In this document: positions 8,135-17,116 of the stretch, in pieces
How the letters are laid out: each line of letters opens with the position of its first letter
How positions within the stretch are numbered: position 1 is the first letter of the stretch
NCBI GenBank assembly: GCA_020637295.1
Contig: JACJWF010000008.1
Location: 62,001 to 126,000 of the forward strand
Direction of reading: 5' to 3'
Source: Acidimicrobiaceae bacterium
GTDB taxonomy: Bacteria; Actinomycetota; Acidimicrobiia; Acidimicrobiales; Ilumatobacteraceae
DNA: 64,000 nt
Notes under the pieces: generated by a model
Databases searched by the model: none
The model's input: the letters and a program-made list of their open reading frames with translations, nothing else
Told to the model about the DNA's origin: nothing
Program-made: the position numbers and the translations under genes

Positions 8135-9154
8135 TCAGGGGCCTTTGGTGTTGACGGCGGCCAGCTCGACGGTCGCGAACGTGGCCGGCGGGCTGACCCA
8201 CATGTAGTCGGGCATTGCTTCGGTGTAGCCGTTCACCCACATCGTCACCGAGTAGGTGATGCGCGCCTGGACGGTGACCGTGCCGGGGCCCGGCGGGGTC
8301 CACATGCAGGCGCCGTTCACGCCCGGCTCGGTCTGCTCGGGAAGGGCGGGCAGCGGCGGGAACGCGGTGGCCGCCATGTCCGCGTCCGCGGGCGCGCCGA
8401 CGCAGGCGACCACACCGTGGAACGGGGCGGACGGCTTGGTCGGGTCGGGCGTGAACGTCACCTCGAACTCCATCCGCGCCGGGGTGGTGTGGAGGTAGAT
8501 GGTCCAGCCGCGGTGGTGGGCGACGCTGGACCGCTGCGGCTGCCACGCCTCGGGCTGGATGGCCAGCCACGCCGGGTAGCGGGTGACCAGGCCGCCCCAC
8601 ACGTCCACCACGTCGTTCCGGTAGACGGCCGGCTCGATGAGTTGCAGGTTGGTCAGCAGGCTCCGCGCCGTCGGCCGCGGGTCGAGGAACGGGTCGTTGG
8701 CCGTCACCCAGGCCGACCCGAGGAACGCCGCGCCGTGGGGCACCTCGCAGAACCGGCCGAACAGGCGGCGGGCCTGGCCGAGCGTGCCGAGGGTGGTGGT
8801 GATCGGCCCGGTCGGCCCCGGCGCCTCCGTGGTCGGCAGCCCGTCGAACTCCACCCACAGGTAGCGGGTGCTGGTGACCGTCTGGCCGGCGACGAACGGT
8901 GTCCCGTCCAGCGTCGCCCCCGTCGCCGTGGCCACGAAGCTGCACGGCGACGCCGGCTGCAACTTGAACTGCGACCCGCCCGGAATGTTGGTGGTCGACC
9001 GCATCCCGCCCGTCTCGTTGTAGTACGCCACCGTGTTCGAATTCGCCGACACATAGATCGGCTGCCCAGGATCGACGTTCCCGAAGTCAGCCTTTGCGAC
9101 CGGAACGAGGACGAGCTGCAAGACAGCAATCGTGGCGCCTAGCCAGCGGAGCAT
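8135..9154 (-). CDS. Secreted protein of unknown function
   Basis: 339 aa. Signal peptide of about 22 residues ends VAKA; no lipobox cysteine, so probably released or wall-associated. The rest is hydrophilic, rich in Pro, Thr and Trp, with six cysteines at most and no motif I can name. Start overlaps the end of the upstream lipoprotein gene by 16 nt, so the two form an operon and may act together outside the cell. Confidence 0.6.
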   Translation of the reverse strand: MLRWLGATIAVLQLVLVPVAKADFGNVDPGQPIYVSANSNTVAYYNETGGMRSTTNIPGGSQFKLQPASPCSFVATATGATLDGTPFVAGQTVTSTRYLWVEFDGLPTTEAPGPTGPITTTLGTLGQARRLFGRFCEVPHGAAFLGSAWVTANDPFLDPRPTARSLLTNLQLIEPAVYRNDVVDVWGGLVTRYPAWLAIQPEAWQPQRSSVAHHRGWTIYLHTTPARMEFEVTFTPDPTKPSAPFHGVVACVGAPADADMAATAFPPLPALPEQTEPGVNGACMWTPPGPGTVTVQARITYSVTMWVNGYTEAMPDYMWVSPPATFATVELAAVNTKGP

Positions 9155-9927
9155 GCCGAGACCTCATCGTTGTATCCGGACGCCTTCCAAGCCTCGTCCA
9201 CCTTTGCCATCTCGAAGGCATACCCATGTGCGACCACTCCCGGAGTCGCGCCAGGCGCATACTCGCCGTCTGCCGTGCGCGCTACTGCGCCGTCGGACAC
9301 ACAGTCCAGGAGAATCGCTCGGTCCTCGCTTCGCTCGTCCTCAGTCAGCCGAGGCCGCAAGACGACGCCGAGATCAAGATCCGCGTAAATGCCGCGGTCT
9401 GAGAACGCCTGATACTGAGGCACGACAAGGGCCTTCAACTCGGGGGTGTAGTAGAGGTCCCAGCCGGGGTCGTCGAGGGTGGCGGGGACGGAGTCGGTGC
9501 TGCGGTACCTCGTCAGCACGGCCATCAGGTAGGCCTCGATGATGGGGCGGTCCTCCTCGTTGAAGGTCCACAGGTAGCCGCGCTCGAGGTCCACCTCGGT
9601 CGGCAGGAACACCCACAGCCTGGGCATCAACTCGTAGACCAGGCCGACACCCTCCACGCCGGGCGCGGAGTCCACCAGATGCCACGGGCCGTCGGGCGAC
9701 AACCCCAGCTGGCCGGGCACCGTCGTGGCGGCGATCGTCGTCGTCGGGCCCGTGGTCGTGACTTCGATGGTGGTGCTGACACCAGTGGTGGACGACGCCG
9801 CGACCGTTGTGATGGCGTCCGCCACCGAGACATCCGTCGCCGGGGCTGACCCGGACCCACCGTCACAGCCCGCCAACACGACGAGCGCGCACGCCACCAC
9901 AGCTTGCATCCGAGATGCGACCGCCAT
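9139..9927 (-). CDS. Lipoprotein of unknown function
   Basis: 262 aa. Lipobox LAGC with Cys21, then a Thr/Ser-rich linker to about residue 75 and a folded domain with many aromatic residues (ALMPRLWVFLPTEVDLERGYLWTF region). Start is the ATG preceded by AGGTGGAGG six bases away; the in-frame extension to 10008 lacks a signal peptide. One of the minority of operon heads here with a real Shine-Dalgarno. Operon partner is the secreted protein downstream. Confidence 0.65.
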   Translation of the reverse strand: MAVASRMQAVVACALVVLAGCDGGSGSAPATDVSVADAITTVAASSTTGVSTTIEVTTTGPTTTIAATTVPGQLGLSPDGPWHLVDSAPGVEGVGLVYELMPRLWVFLPTEVDLERGYLWTFNEEDRPIIEAYLMAVLTRYRSTDSVPATLDDPGWDLYYTPELKALVVPQYQAFSDRGIYADLDLGVVLRPRLTEDERSEDRAILLDCVSDGAVARTADGEYAPGATPGVVAHGYAFEMAKVDEAWKASGYNDEVSACSAG

Positions 9928-10068
9928 CGTCAACCTCCACCTGTCGGAACCGATCCGGTTGCCTACTGAGGCACACGCCGACCGCCCGGTTCGGCAAAAC
10001 CATAACAACTTCTCAGGACTACTGCGGCACCGTCGAGGGTTGCCTGTCCGGCGTCGGCGCCGCGGCAG

Positions 10069-10899
10069 TCAGCTGCGCAGCCACTCCATGGTGGCCTCGT
10101 ACGCCTCGTCGATGACGGCGCCGGCGGTGCCGACGGAGAACGTCATCAGGGTGGTGGGTGCGGCCGGCAGTTCCACCACGTCCAGGCCGTCGGGCGGCCG
10201 CCGCAGCACGGTGCGCCCGTGCGCCTCCACGCCGATGGTGCTGGCCCGGAAGAGGATGTCCACCGCCCGGTTCGGTGGGTCGTTCTCGGTCAACGGTGCC
10301 AGTGGTGGCACCTGGATGACGAGGGCGCTGCGGGCTCCGAGCGCGACGGCGATGTCCAGCGGCACGTCGGCAGTGACGCCGCCGTCGATCAGCCATCGGC
10401 CGTCGAGCCGCACCGGCGGGTAGACCCCGGGGAAGGCGGTGCTGGCCAGGAGGGCCTCCACGGCGTCGCCCTCGCGGATGGCCACGGGCTCGCCGTTGGA
10501 GAGGTCGGTGGCGACGACCGCGAGCGGGATCGGGGCGTCCTGCAGTTGGCGGCCACCGAGGTGGCGGCGGAGGAAGGCGAGGCCGTGCCGGTTGTCCAGG
10601 AATGAGGGCCGCATGCCGAACAGGGCCAGCGTCAGGCGGGCCGGGTGGACGCGCAGGAGGTCGCGACGGCGGATGCCCCGCCAGATTGCCTCCACCCGGC
10701 GCATCCCGTCCGACCCCAGGTTCCACGCATGAAGCGCGGCGTTGACGGCGCCGGCGGAGACGCCGACGAGGAGGTCGGGCACGACGCCGGCCTCGGCGAG
10801 CGCCTTCAGCGAGCCCACCTGGTAGGCACCGAGAGCACCACCTCCGGGCAGCACGAACGCCAGAGGGCGGGGTAGCTGCTCGATCTGTCCTGCTCTCAC
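10069..10899 (-). CDS. Patatin-like phospholipase (RssA-type)
   Basis: 276 aa serine lipid hydrolase. Oxyanion-hole GGGALGAYQ at residues 19-27, nucleophile elbow GVSAG at 46-50 (Ser48), and the dyad aspartate in DGG at 172-174. No signal peptide, so cytosolic or membrane-peripheral, like RssA/YchK. Substrate unknown. GTG start 7 nt downstream of CACAAT, a -10 variant also used by the DUF3048 gene. Confidence 0.88.
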   Translation of the reverse strand: MRAGQIEQLPRPLAFVLPGGGALGAYQVGSLKALAEAGVVPDLLVGVSAGAVNAALHAWNLGSDGMRRVEAIWRGIRRRDLLRVHPARLTLALFGMRPSFLDNRHGLAFLRRHLGGRQLQDAPIPLAVVATDLSNGEPVAIREGDAVEALLASTAFPGVYPPVRLDGRWLIDGGVTADVPLDIAVALGARSALVIQVPPLAPLTENDPPNRAVDILFRASTIGVEAHGRTVLRRPPDGLDVVELPAAPTTLMTFSVGTAGAVIDEAYEATMEWLRS

Positions 10900-10935
10900 T
10901 GATCCGATTGTGCCAGGCGACGCATCGTGGCGGCG

Positions 10936-12738
10936 TCAGTCGGCCATGTCCTCACCACCGTCCCACGGGTTGAGCACGAGGTAGATCAGGCGCTGGGCCT
11001 GGTCCGCCAGGTCGCCGTGGCCGGCTGCGTCGAGCGCCAGGAGCCATGTGGTGACGTCGCGCAGGTAGTCGGCGGCGGGATCGTCGGCCTGCGGGTTCGG
11101 TCGCGGCGGTGGCAGCACGTTCGCCGGCAACTGCCCGTGCTGCACCCAGGCGGCGTGCAACGCGTCGGCGATGCCGGCGGCGACCACGGTCTGGGTGGCC
11201 AACGACGTGGCTTCTGCCGCCGCCCGCACGGCGGCGGGGTCCGGCTCCCAGCGGGCGATCACGCTGTCCACCACCGGGCCGCCGGCGATCATCGCCACGC
11301 TCGTGGCGGTGCCGGCCGGCAGCGTCACCACATCCACGAAGGCGTTCACCACCATGAGGGTGGCCGCCCACCTCGCCGCCCGCTGCTCTTCGTCGGCCAC
11401 CTGCTGCTCGACCGTCAACTGCGACAGCAACCCGAGGTAGGTGGCGATGAGGATCGGCTCCAAGCGGTCCAACTCCTGCAACTGGGCGACGGCCCCGCCG
11501 GCCACTGCCTGGGCGTCGGCGGCCAGCCGATCCGCTGCGCCGGGCTGGGCGATCACGAAGGCCAGGAGGTCCTCCGGCGGGGTCCAGGCGAAGTGCCACG
11601 TGGCCAGCCCGGTGAACTGCAGCGTCCACGGGGCGACCATGTCGACGAGGAAGGTCTGCCACCCGTCCGGGTAGGTGGGCTCGGCCGTGTTGAGGTAGGG
11701 CGCATTGCGCTGGAACCATTCGATGAAGGCGGTCACCGGCGCCTCGGCCGCCGCCGCGGCCAGCGCGGCGGGCGACGTGCCGGTGATGGCCACCTGCTGG
11801 GCGAGCGCCGGGTCATCAGCCGTGGTGAACAGGATGGCCGGCTCGTCCGCGGCCAGGGTGACGAAGGCGGCAGCGGCCTGCTGGTCGTCGATCAGCCGGG
11901 CGAAGAGGAGGTCGGCGGCGTTGGGGCCCGGCTGGAACGCATCGCTGGGGCCCTGCCCGGTGCCGCCGGCGGCGATCAACCAGCGCTCGAGGATCTGCAC
12001 CGCGACCACCGCGAACGTGGTGGGGTCCACGTCCATCGCGGCCAGCAGCAGGGCTTGGGCGTACGGCGTCATCGTGTCCGCCTGCGGGAGCAGCACGGCA
12101 GGGTCCAGGCACCGTTCGCGAGCGCCGACGTGGGTGCTCCACACCGCGGCCAGCCCGTGCACCACCAGGTCGATCTGCCCCACCGTCACGGGTCCGCTGC
12201 CAGAGGGCGTGTCCAGCGCGATGCGCCGCTCGGCCAGCGAGTTCAGCACCCGGGCCAGGTCCTCGCAGTTGTTCGTGAACTCGGCAGTCAGCCGTGGGTC
12301 GAGCGCAATCCGTTCGAGCTGCGCCGCCACCCACTCCATTTCGCCAGGGTCGTCCAGCAGCACGTCGAGGTCGCCCTGGGAGAGCAGCGCGCCGAGGGCC
12401 CGCGCTTCCTCCGGGGTGACGATGGTCGGGTCGTCCTCCCGCGGGTCCGGCTGCACCGCCCAGCCGTAACCGTGGTGCATCACATGGACCAGCGCGTTGC
12501 GCATGTCGTCGAACCCGAGGGCCGTCAGCGCCCGCCCGGCCAGGGGGTCGGCGTCGAGCAGGTGGTCCACCAGCGGCAGCCACTGCTGGGCCAGCCGCCG
12601 GCGGGCCTCCTTCACCGCCACCATCGCCACCTGCGCATCGAGCGACCAGCACACCGTGCCCTCCAGCTCGGTGAGCGCGTCGCGCATGGCCAGCCGCAGC
12701 CGGGCGAGCTGGTCGGGGTCGTAGGCGAGCAGGCCCAT
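10936..12738 (-). CDS. Large Ala-rich helical protein, partner of a WXG100-like protein
   Basis: 600 aa, predicted mostly alpha-helical with no signal peptide. Long hydrophobic stretch near residues 470-500 (FVDVVTLPAGTATSVAMIAG). Two poorly defined halves; no catalytic motif seen. ATG overlaps the stop of the 93-aa WXG100-like gene, as in type VII secretion substrate pairs where a small helical-hairpin protein precedes a large effector. It may be related to the DUF6571-type mycobacterial/streptomycete proteins, but I cannot confirm that. No secretion ATPase (EccC) is in the window. Confidence 0.5.
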   Translation of the reverse strand: MGLLAYDPDQLARLRLAMRDALTELEGTVCWSLDAQVAMVAVKEARRRLAQQWLPLVDHLLDADPLAGRALTALGFDDMRNALVHVMHHGYGWAVQPDPREDDPTIVTPEEARALGALLSQGDLDVLLDDPGEMEWVAAQLERIALDPRLTAEFTNNCEDLARVLNSLAERRIALDTPSGSGPVTVGQIDLVVHGLAAVWSTHVGARERCLDPAVLLPQADTMTPYAQALLLAAMDVDPTTFAVVAVQILERWLIAAGGTGQGPSDAFQPGPNAADLLFARLIDDQQAAAAFVTLAADEPAILFTTADDPALAQQVAITGTSPAALAAAAAEAPVTAFIEWFQRNAPYLNTAEPTYPDGWQTFLVDMVAPWTLQFTGLATWHFAWTPPEDLLAFVIAQPGAADRLAADAQAVAGGAVAQLQELDRLEPILIATYLGLLSQLTVEQQVADEEQRAARWAATLMVVNAFVDVVTLPAGTATSVAMIAGGPVVDSVIARWEPDPAAVRAAAEATSLATQTVVAAGIADALHAAWVQHGQLPANVLPPPRPNPQADDPAADYLRDVTTWLLALDAAGHGDLADQAQRLIYLVLNPWDGGEDMAD

Positions 12739-13019
12739 CAGTTGATCCCTGCCAGTGCGGCAGCGCGGGCTGCGGCGTCCAGGTCGGCGGCCCGGCGCTC
12801 CAGCCGGGCGGCGGTTCGGCGCAGGTCGTCCGCCGACGTGGACAGCCCATGGGCCAGGGCGCGGACGTCGGCGTCACACGCGGACGGCGACGGGCCCAGC
12901 CATGTGGTCGGCCCGGTCCGCAGGTGCAGGTCGTGGACCCTCAGCGTGTCCAGCGTGTGCGCGAACCGTCGCAGCTCGGTGGCTCGGCGGCGGAGGTCGG
13001 TGGCGTCGGCAGTCGGCAT
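12738..13019 (-). CDS. WXG100/ESAT-6-like small helical protein
   Basis: 93 aa, two long helices separated by TTWLGPSPSACDADV, which places a W-x-G at the turn as in WXG100 proteins; both helices show heptad-like Ala/Leu/Arg patterning. ATG chosen with GGGGTGAG just upstream; the frame stays open to 13079. Cotranscribed with the 600-aa gene by a 4-base overlap. A type VII secretion link is inferred from length, turn motif and gene order only. Confidence 0.5.
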   Translation of the reverse strand: MPTADATDLRRRATELRRFAHTLDTLRVHDLHLRTGPTTWLGPSPSACDADVRALAHGLSTSADDLRRTAARLERRAADLDAAARAAALAGIN

Positions 13020-13082
13020 CTCACCCCTACTGGGCACACCGACCACCCCCGATTCGGCAACATTCCCCGCAGACTCCACCGC

Positions 13083-13170
13083 CCGCCCGTCCGTCCCGCC
13101 CGCCCGTCCCGCCCCGTCCCGCGCGCCCGTCCCGCCGGTCCCGCCCGGGTGGCCCGCCCCGCCCGCCGCG
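13083..13170. other. C-rich low-complexity tract
   Basis: Built of imperfect CCCGCCCGTC units. With the adjoining palindrome it fills the 329-bp space between two genes; no coding signal. Similar C-rich tracts adjoin palindromes at 37545-37743 and 44660-44720. Confidence 0.6.
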
Positions 13171-13274
13171 CCGGTGACGTTTGTGTCACGGCACAGCGTT
13201 CACTGTCACGGCACAAAGGTTCGTACGTCTGTGCCGTGACGGTGATGTCTGTGCGGTGACACAGAGATCACCGG
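13171..13274. repeat. Nested palindrome, family 3, copy 1
   Basis: Three nested stems: CCGGTGA/TCACCGG outermost, GTGTCACGGCACAG (13183-13196) against CTGTGCGGTGACAC (13249-13262), and GTCACGGCACA (13205-13215) against TGTGCCGTGAC (13230-13240). The inner and outer arms also resemble one another, so alternative cruciform foldings exist. Second copy at 37744-37838. Confidence 0.85.
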
Positions 13275-13348
13275 TGGGGGCCGATGATGGGTGCCGGCGG
13301 CGCACGCGTGGAGGTGAGGGCCGCGACGGGCGGAGGCCGGCGGCGCCG

Positions 13349-13804
13349 TCAGGGGGTGGGGAGTGCCCGGGTGATGAGGTGGTGGGGGAGTTGGGTGGCG
13401 GCGTCGATGAAGCCGTCGCCGCGGACCTCGAAGCCGTGGCGAAGGTAGAAGGCCAGCGCTGCATCCCGCGCGCGGGCCCACACCAGGCGATGGCCTGCCG
13501 CAGTCATCCGCCGGCAGCCGGCTTCCAGGAGGACCCCGCCGAGCCCGCTGCCCTGCAGGCTGCGGTCCGTGGCCATGCCGCGGAGTTGCACGCCTGGCTC
13601 GCCCTCGAGGTCCCGCGGCACCCAACTGGACGTGGCGACAAGGCAGCCGTCGACCCTCAGGCCGAGGTGGATCGCGCCGGGCCAGGTGTCCTCCTGGAAC
13701 ACGACCTCCTTGGTGGGCGTGTCGAAACGGAGGACGGCCAGGCGCAGGGGATGGGTCTCCTCCGGGCGGAGCTCCACGACCTGCGTGCCCGCGCCCTCAC
13801 TCAT
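13349..13804 (-). CDS. GNAT-family N-acetyltransferase
   Basis: 151 aa. Acetyl-CoA-binding motif A is RGMATDRSLQGSGLGGVLLE near residues 78-97, then the usual C-terminal ARDAALAFYLRHGFEVRGDGF. Substrate unknown. ATG overlaps the stop of the upstream oxidoreductase, making it the sixth and last gene of the TPP-riboswitch operon. Residues before the ATG in the same frame belong to the shadow of the oxidoreductase gene. Confidence 0.88.
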   Translation of the reverse strand: MSEGAGTQVVELRPEETHPLRLAVLRFDTPTKEVVFQEDTWPGAIHLGLRVDGCLVATSSWVPRDLEGEPGVQLRGMATDRSLQGSGLGGVLLEAGCRRMTAAGHRLVWARARDAALAFYLRHGFEVRGDGFIDAATQLPHHLITRALPTP

Positions 13805-14862
13805 TGCTGCCCGACTTCGACAGCCACCGCCGCGCCACCCTCGGCTGCGGACGCGTACATGGCGTCGACGATGCGGTGGGCCTCCACCGCGGTCCACAGG
13901 TCGGGCGTGGCCGGCCGGCCCTCGAGCACGGCGCGGACGAATGCGCCGTCCGGGTTCTCCTCGTCGTCGTACATCGGGGTGACCGCGTCGACCAGCGCGT
14001 CGCCCTCCAGCGAACCGGCGGTGCCGTCATGATCGATCCAGGCGACCGGGCCGAACCAGTCGTTGCCCTCGATCACCACATGGCGGCGCTCGCCGAAGAT
14101 CTCCACCCGCCGCAGGCTGGGGCGGGCCAGGTTGTCGTGCCACACGCTGGTGAGCGTGCCGGTGGCGCCGCCGGCGAAGCGCAGGCTGGCGGTGCACACG
14201 TCCTCGATGCCGTCGTGGCCGTGGAAGTTGGCGGTGTTGGCGCTGACTGCAACCACGTCGCCGACCACGAAGCGGAGCATGTCCACGTCGTGGATGCTGT
14301 GCTCCAGCAGGGTGCCGGCTCCGACCAGGTTGCGGTCCGCCCGCCACGTGCTGGCGTAGTGACCCTGGATGGGGATGAACTGGTCGTCGCGGAAGACCAC
14401 GGCCATCACCCGCCCGGCCTCCGGCGCGGTGACCAGGTGGCGGGCCCACAGGTAGGCGGGAGAGCGGCGCAGCACCAGGCCGACCTGGTGGGTGATGCCG
14501 GCGGCGTCGGCGGCCTCCGCCATGGCGACGGCCTCGGCGGTGGTGAACGCCAGCGGCTTCTCGCAGAACACGTGACGGCCCATCGCCGCGGCCTTGGCCA
14601 GCAGGCGTGGGTGCTCGTTGGTCCAGGTGCAGATGTAGACGGCGTCGCAGTCCTCGAGCACGTCGTCCTCGGTGGCGTACACGGTGTGGCCGCTGGCCGC
14701 AGCGAACGCCTCCGCCCGTGCCGTGTCGGGGTCGTACACGCCCCGCCGTTCCACCGGCGCGCCGCTGTGGCGCAGGCTCTTGGAGTGGTAGGTGGCGATC
14801 AGCCCCGCGCCGAGAAAGCCGATGCGGAGCGGGCTGGAAGGCGTCGGGGCGGGCGGGGTCAC
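13801..14862 (-). CDS. Gfo/Idh/MocA-family NAD(P)-dependent oxidoreductase
   Basis: 353 aa. Rossmann GFLGAGLIA near residue 14, followed by the family EKP motif (FCEKPLAFT) near residue 98, and the C-terminal alpha/beta domain with HSIHDVDMLRF. Acts on sugar- or inositol-like substrates in known members; substrate here unknown. GTG start 6 nt after thiQ, so cotranscribed with the thiamine transporter under the TPP riboswitch, an unexpected neighbour for this family. Confidence 0.9.
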   Translation of the reverse strand: MTPPAPTPSSPLRIGFLGAGLIATYHSKSLRHSGAPVERRGVYDPDTARAEAFAAASGHTVYATEDDVLEDCDAVYICTWTNEHPRLLAKAAAMGRHVFCEKPLAFTTAEAVAMAEAADAAGITHQVGLVLRRSPAYLWARHLVTAPEAGRVMAVVFRDDQFIPIQGHYASTWRADRNLVGAGTLLEHSIHDVDMLRFVVGDVVAVSANTANFHGHDGIEDVCTASLRFAGGATGTLTSVWHDNLARPSLRRVEIFGERRHVVIEGNDWFGPVAWIDHDGTAGSLEGDALVDAVTPMYDDEENPDGAFVRAVLEGRPATPDLWTAVEAHRIVDAMYASAAEGGAAVAVEVGQQ

Positions 14863-14868
14863 GGCCGC

Positions 14869-15504
14869 TCAGCTTGCCAGACCGGGCGACCAGCGGACGG
14901 TGCGGTCGGCAATGGTGGCCGCCTCGTCGGGGTCGTGGGTGACCAGCAGGGCCGTGGTGCCGGTGGCCCGCAGGAGCGTGGCCAGGTCGGCCGCCAGACG
15001 GTCGTGCAGGTCGCGGTCGAGCCCGGTGAGCGGCTCGTCCAGCAGCAGCACCCGGGGCTGCGGCGCCAGGGAGCGGGCCAGCGCCACCCGCTTGGCCTCA
15101 CCCCCGCTCAGTTTCGTCACGTGACGATCCGCCAACGAGGGCAGACCCACCAGATCCAGCAGCTCGGCCACCCGGCTGGCGATCTCGCCCTTCGGCCGGC
15201 CCTGCATCCGCAGTCCGAAGCCGACGTTCGCGGCAACCGTGAGGTGGGGGAAGAGCTGTTCGTCCTGGAAGACCATCCCGATCTGGCGGCGATGGGCCGG
15301 CACGGCGGAGACGTCGATGCCGTCCACCCACACGCTGCCGCCGTCGGGCACCAGCAGGCCGGCGATCACCCTCAGCAGGGTGCTCTTGCCCGACCCCGAC
15401 GGCCCGAGGAGGGCCACCACCTCCCCGTCGGCCACGTTCAACGAGACCCGGTCGAGCACGGTGCGCTCGCCGAAGCGGACCGTCACATCACGAACGTCCA
15501 GCAC
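14869..15504 (-). CDS. thiQ: Thiamine ABC transporter ATP-binding protein
   Basis: 211 aa ATPase. Walker A GPSGSGKST at 34-42, Q-loop FQDEQLFPHLT, signature LSGGEAKR, Walker B VLLLDEPLTGLD, switch histidine THDPDEA. Short length matches ThiQ. Start overlaps the thiP stop by 17 nt. Role as thiamine importer ATPase rests on the riboswitch and on thiB-thiP order. Confidence 0.9.
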   Translation of the reverse strand: MLDVRDVTVRFGERTVLDRVSLNVADGEVVALLGPSGSGKSTLLRVIAGLLVPDGGSVWVDGIDVSAVPAHRRQIGMVFQDEQLFPHLTVAANVGFGLRMQGRPKGEIASRVAELLDLVGLPSLADRHVTKLSGGEAKRVALARSLAPQPRVLLLDEPLTGLDRDLHDRLAADLATLLRATGTTALLVTHDPDEAATIADRTVRWSPGLAS

Positions 15505-17116
15505 GGTCCACCTCCGGCCGGTCGACGAGGGCGATGACGACGGCCGTCGCCACGAGGAGGATGGTCGCGAGGGCGAAGGCCTGCGCCCGTGGCAGCGCGC
15601 CCGCCCGGCCGAGCAGGCGGCCGATGGCGATGGGCACGGTCTCCCGCCCGCTGCGGGTGAGGAACGTGGTGGCGCCGAACTCGCCGAGCGACACCGCCGC
15701 AGCGATGCCCGCCCCGGCCAAGAGCGGGCGCCAGGCCTGGCGGGCGTCCACCCACCACCACGCCCGCAGGGGCGACGCGCCGAGCGTGACGGCCGCCGCC
15801 CGCTGGTCGTCCGGCACGGCGCGCAGCACCGGCAGCACGGCCCGCACCACGAACGGGGTGGCCACCAGCGCGTGGCCGAGCGGCACCATCCACCACTCGC
15901 CCCGCCAGTCGTACGGGACGGTGTCGAACGTGATCAGCAGGCCGAGGCCCAGCGTCACCGCAGACGTGCCGAGCGGCAGCATCATCCCGATGTCCAGCAG
16001 GCGCCCGTGCCGCCGCGCCGACGCGATGGCCATCGCGGCCAGCCCGCCGACCACCAGCGCGATCGTGGTGGCCACCAGCGCGTAGCGGAGCGAGACCCCG
16101 AGCGAGGCCACCGGGTCCACGCCCAGCCCGCTGCCGGGCCGGCTGCTGGCCGGCTCGCCGAGGCGCCGCCAGGCGTTCAGCGTGAACCGCCCACCGACCC
16201 GGAACGACTGCAGCACCAGCATCGCCAGCGGCGCCGCCATGAGGGCACCGGTGACGGTGGTGACGGCCACCGTCAGGCCGCGCTCCCGCCGCCCACGGGG
16301 ACGCCGCAGTGGCACCGAACCGCCACCCAGCTGGAGCGCCGCCCTCCGCTGCGCACGGGACGACCACCACACCACGCCCGCAAGCGTCACGAGCTGGAGC
16401 ACGCTCAGCACGGCCGCCCCGTCCACGTCGCCGAGCTGGGTGGCCCGGCGGGCGATCTCCACCTCCAGCGTCGGGTTGGCGGCCCCGCCGAGCAGCACCA
16501 CGACGCCGTAGGACGTGAACGTGAACAGGAACACCACCGTCGCCGCGGCCACCAGTGCGGGGCGCAACAGCGGCAGCAGCACGTGGCGGAGCACCTGCGC
16601 CGGCGAGGCGCCCAGCGTGCGGGCCGCGCCCGGGAGGTCAGGCGGGATCACGGCCCACATCGCACCCACCAGTCGGACGACGACGGCGACGTTGAAGAAC
16701 ACATGGGCCACGACCACCGCGGTGGCCGTGCCGTGCAGCCCGTCCGGAAGGAGCGCCAGGAACGCGGCGCCGACCACCACGGTCGGCAGCATGAACGGCA
16801 CCGTCACCAGCGCCAGCACCGCCCGCCGCCCGGGGAACCGGTAGCGGGCCAGCAGCGCGGCGGGTGCGAAGCCGACCGCCAGCGTGAGCACCGTGGACAC
16901 GACCGCCTGCCACAGCGTGAACCACAGCACGTCGCCGAGGCCGGGAATGGACAGGGTGTCGCCCACCGACCCGGGCCGCACCACCCGCGCCAGCAGGGTG
17001 CCGACCGGCCACAGGAAGAACGTCGCCACCACCGCCACGGGCGCGGCGGCCAGCGCCGGCACCAGCCAGCGGGGCAGCCGGTTCGGCCCGGTCAGCGCAG
17101 CACGATGTTCGTCCAC
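15488..17116 (-). CDS. thiP: Thiamine ABC transporter permease (two-domain)
   Basis: 542 aa with about twelve transmembrane helices, the fused two-permease form of ThiP. Each half has an EAA-like loop: GAARTLGASPAQVLRHVLLP and AAAVTLGASPLRAWWWVDA. Start is uncertain: GTG at 17116 lies inside the end of thiB (25-nt overlap) and gives MDEHRAALTG; the frame upstream of it is only the thiB shadow. Forms the membrane channel with ThiB and ThiQ. Confidence 0.9.
   Translation of the reverse strand: MDEHRAALTGPNRLPRWLVPALAAAPVAVVATFFLWPVGTLLARVVRPGSVGDTLSIPGLGDVLWFTLWQAVVSTVLTLAVGFAPAALLARYRFPGRRAVLALVTVPFMLPTVVVGAAFLALLPDGLHGTATAVVVAHVFFNVAVVVRLVGAMWAVIPPDLPGAARTLGASPAQVLRHVLLPLLRPALVAAATVVFLFTFTSYGVVVLLGGAANPTLEVEIARRATQLGDVDGAAVLSVLQLVTLAGVVWWSSRAQRRAALQLGGGSVPLRRPRGRRERGLTVAVTTVTGALMAAPLAMLVLQSFRVGGRFTLNAWRRLGEPASSRPGSGLGVDPVASLGVSLRYALVATTIALVVGGLAAMAIASARRHGRLLDIGMMLPLGTSAVTLGLGLLITFDTVPYDWRGEWWMVPLGHALVATPFVVRAVLPVLRAVPDDQRAAAVTLGASPLRAWWWVDARQAWRPLLAGAGIAAAVSLGEFGATTFLTRSGRETVPIAIGRLLGRAGALPRAQAFALATILLVATAVVIALVDRPEVDRAGRS

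Noticed and set aside
13803..15537. 577-aa plus-strand frame across the thi region
   Set aside because: Antisense to thiQ and the oxidoreductase, with no start signal.
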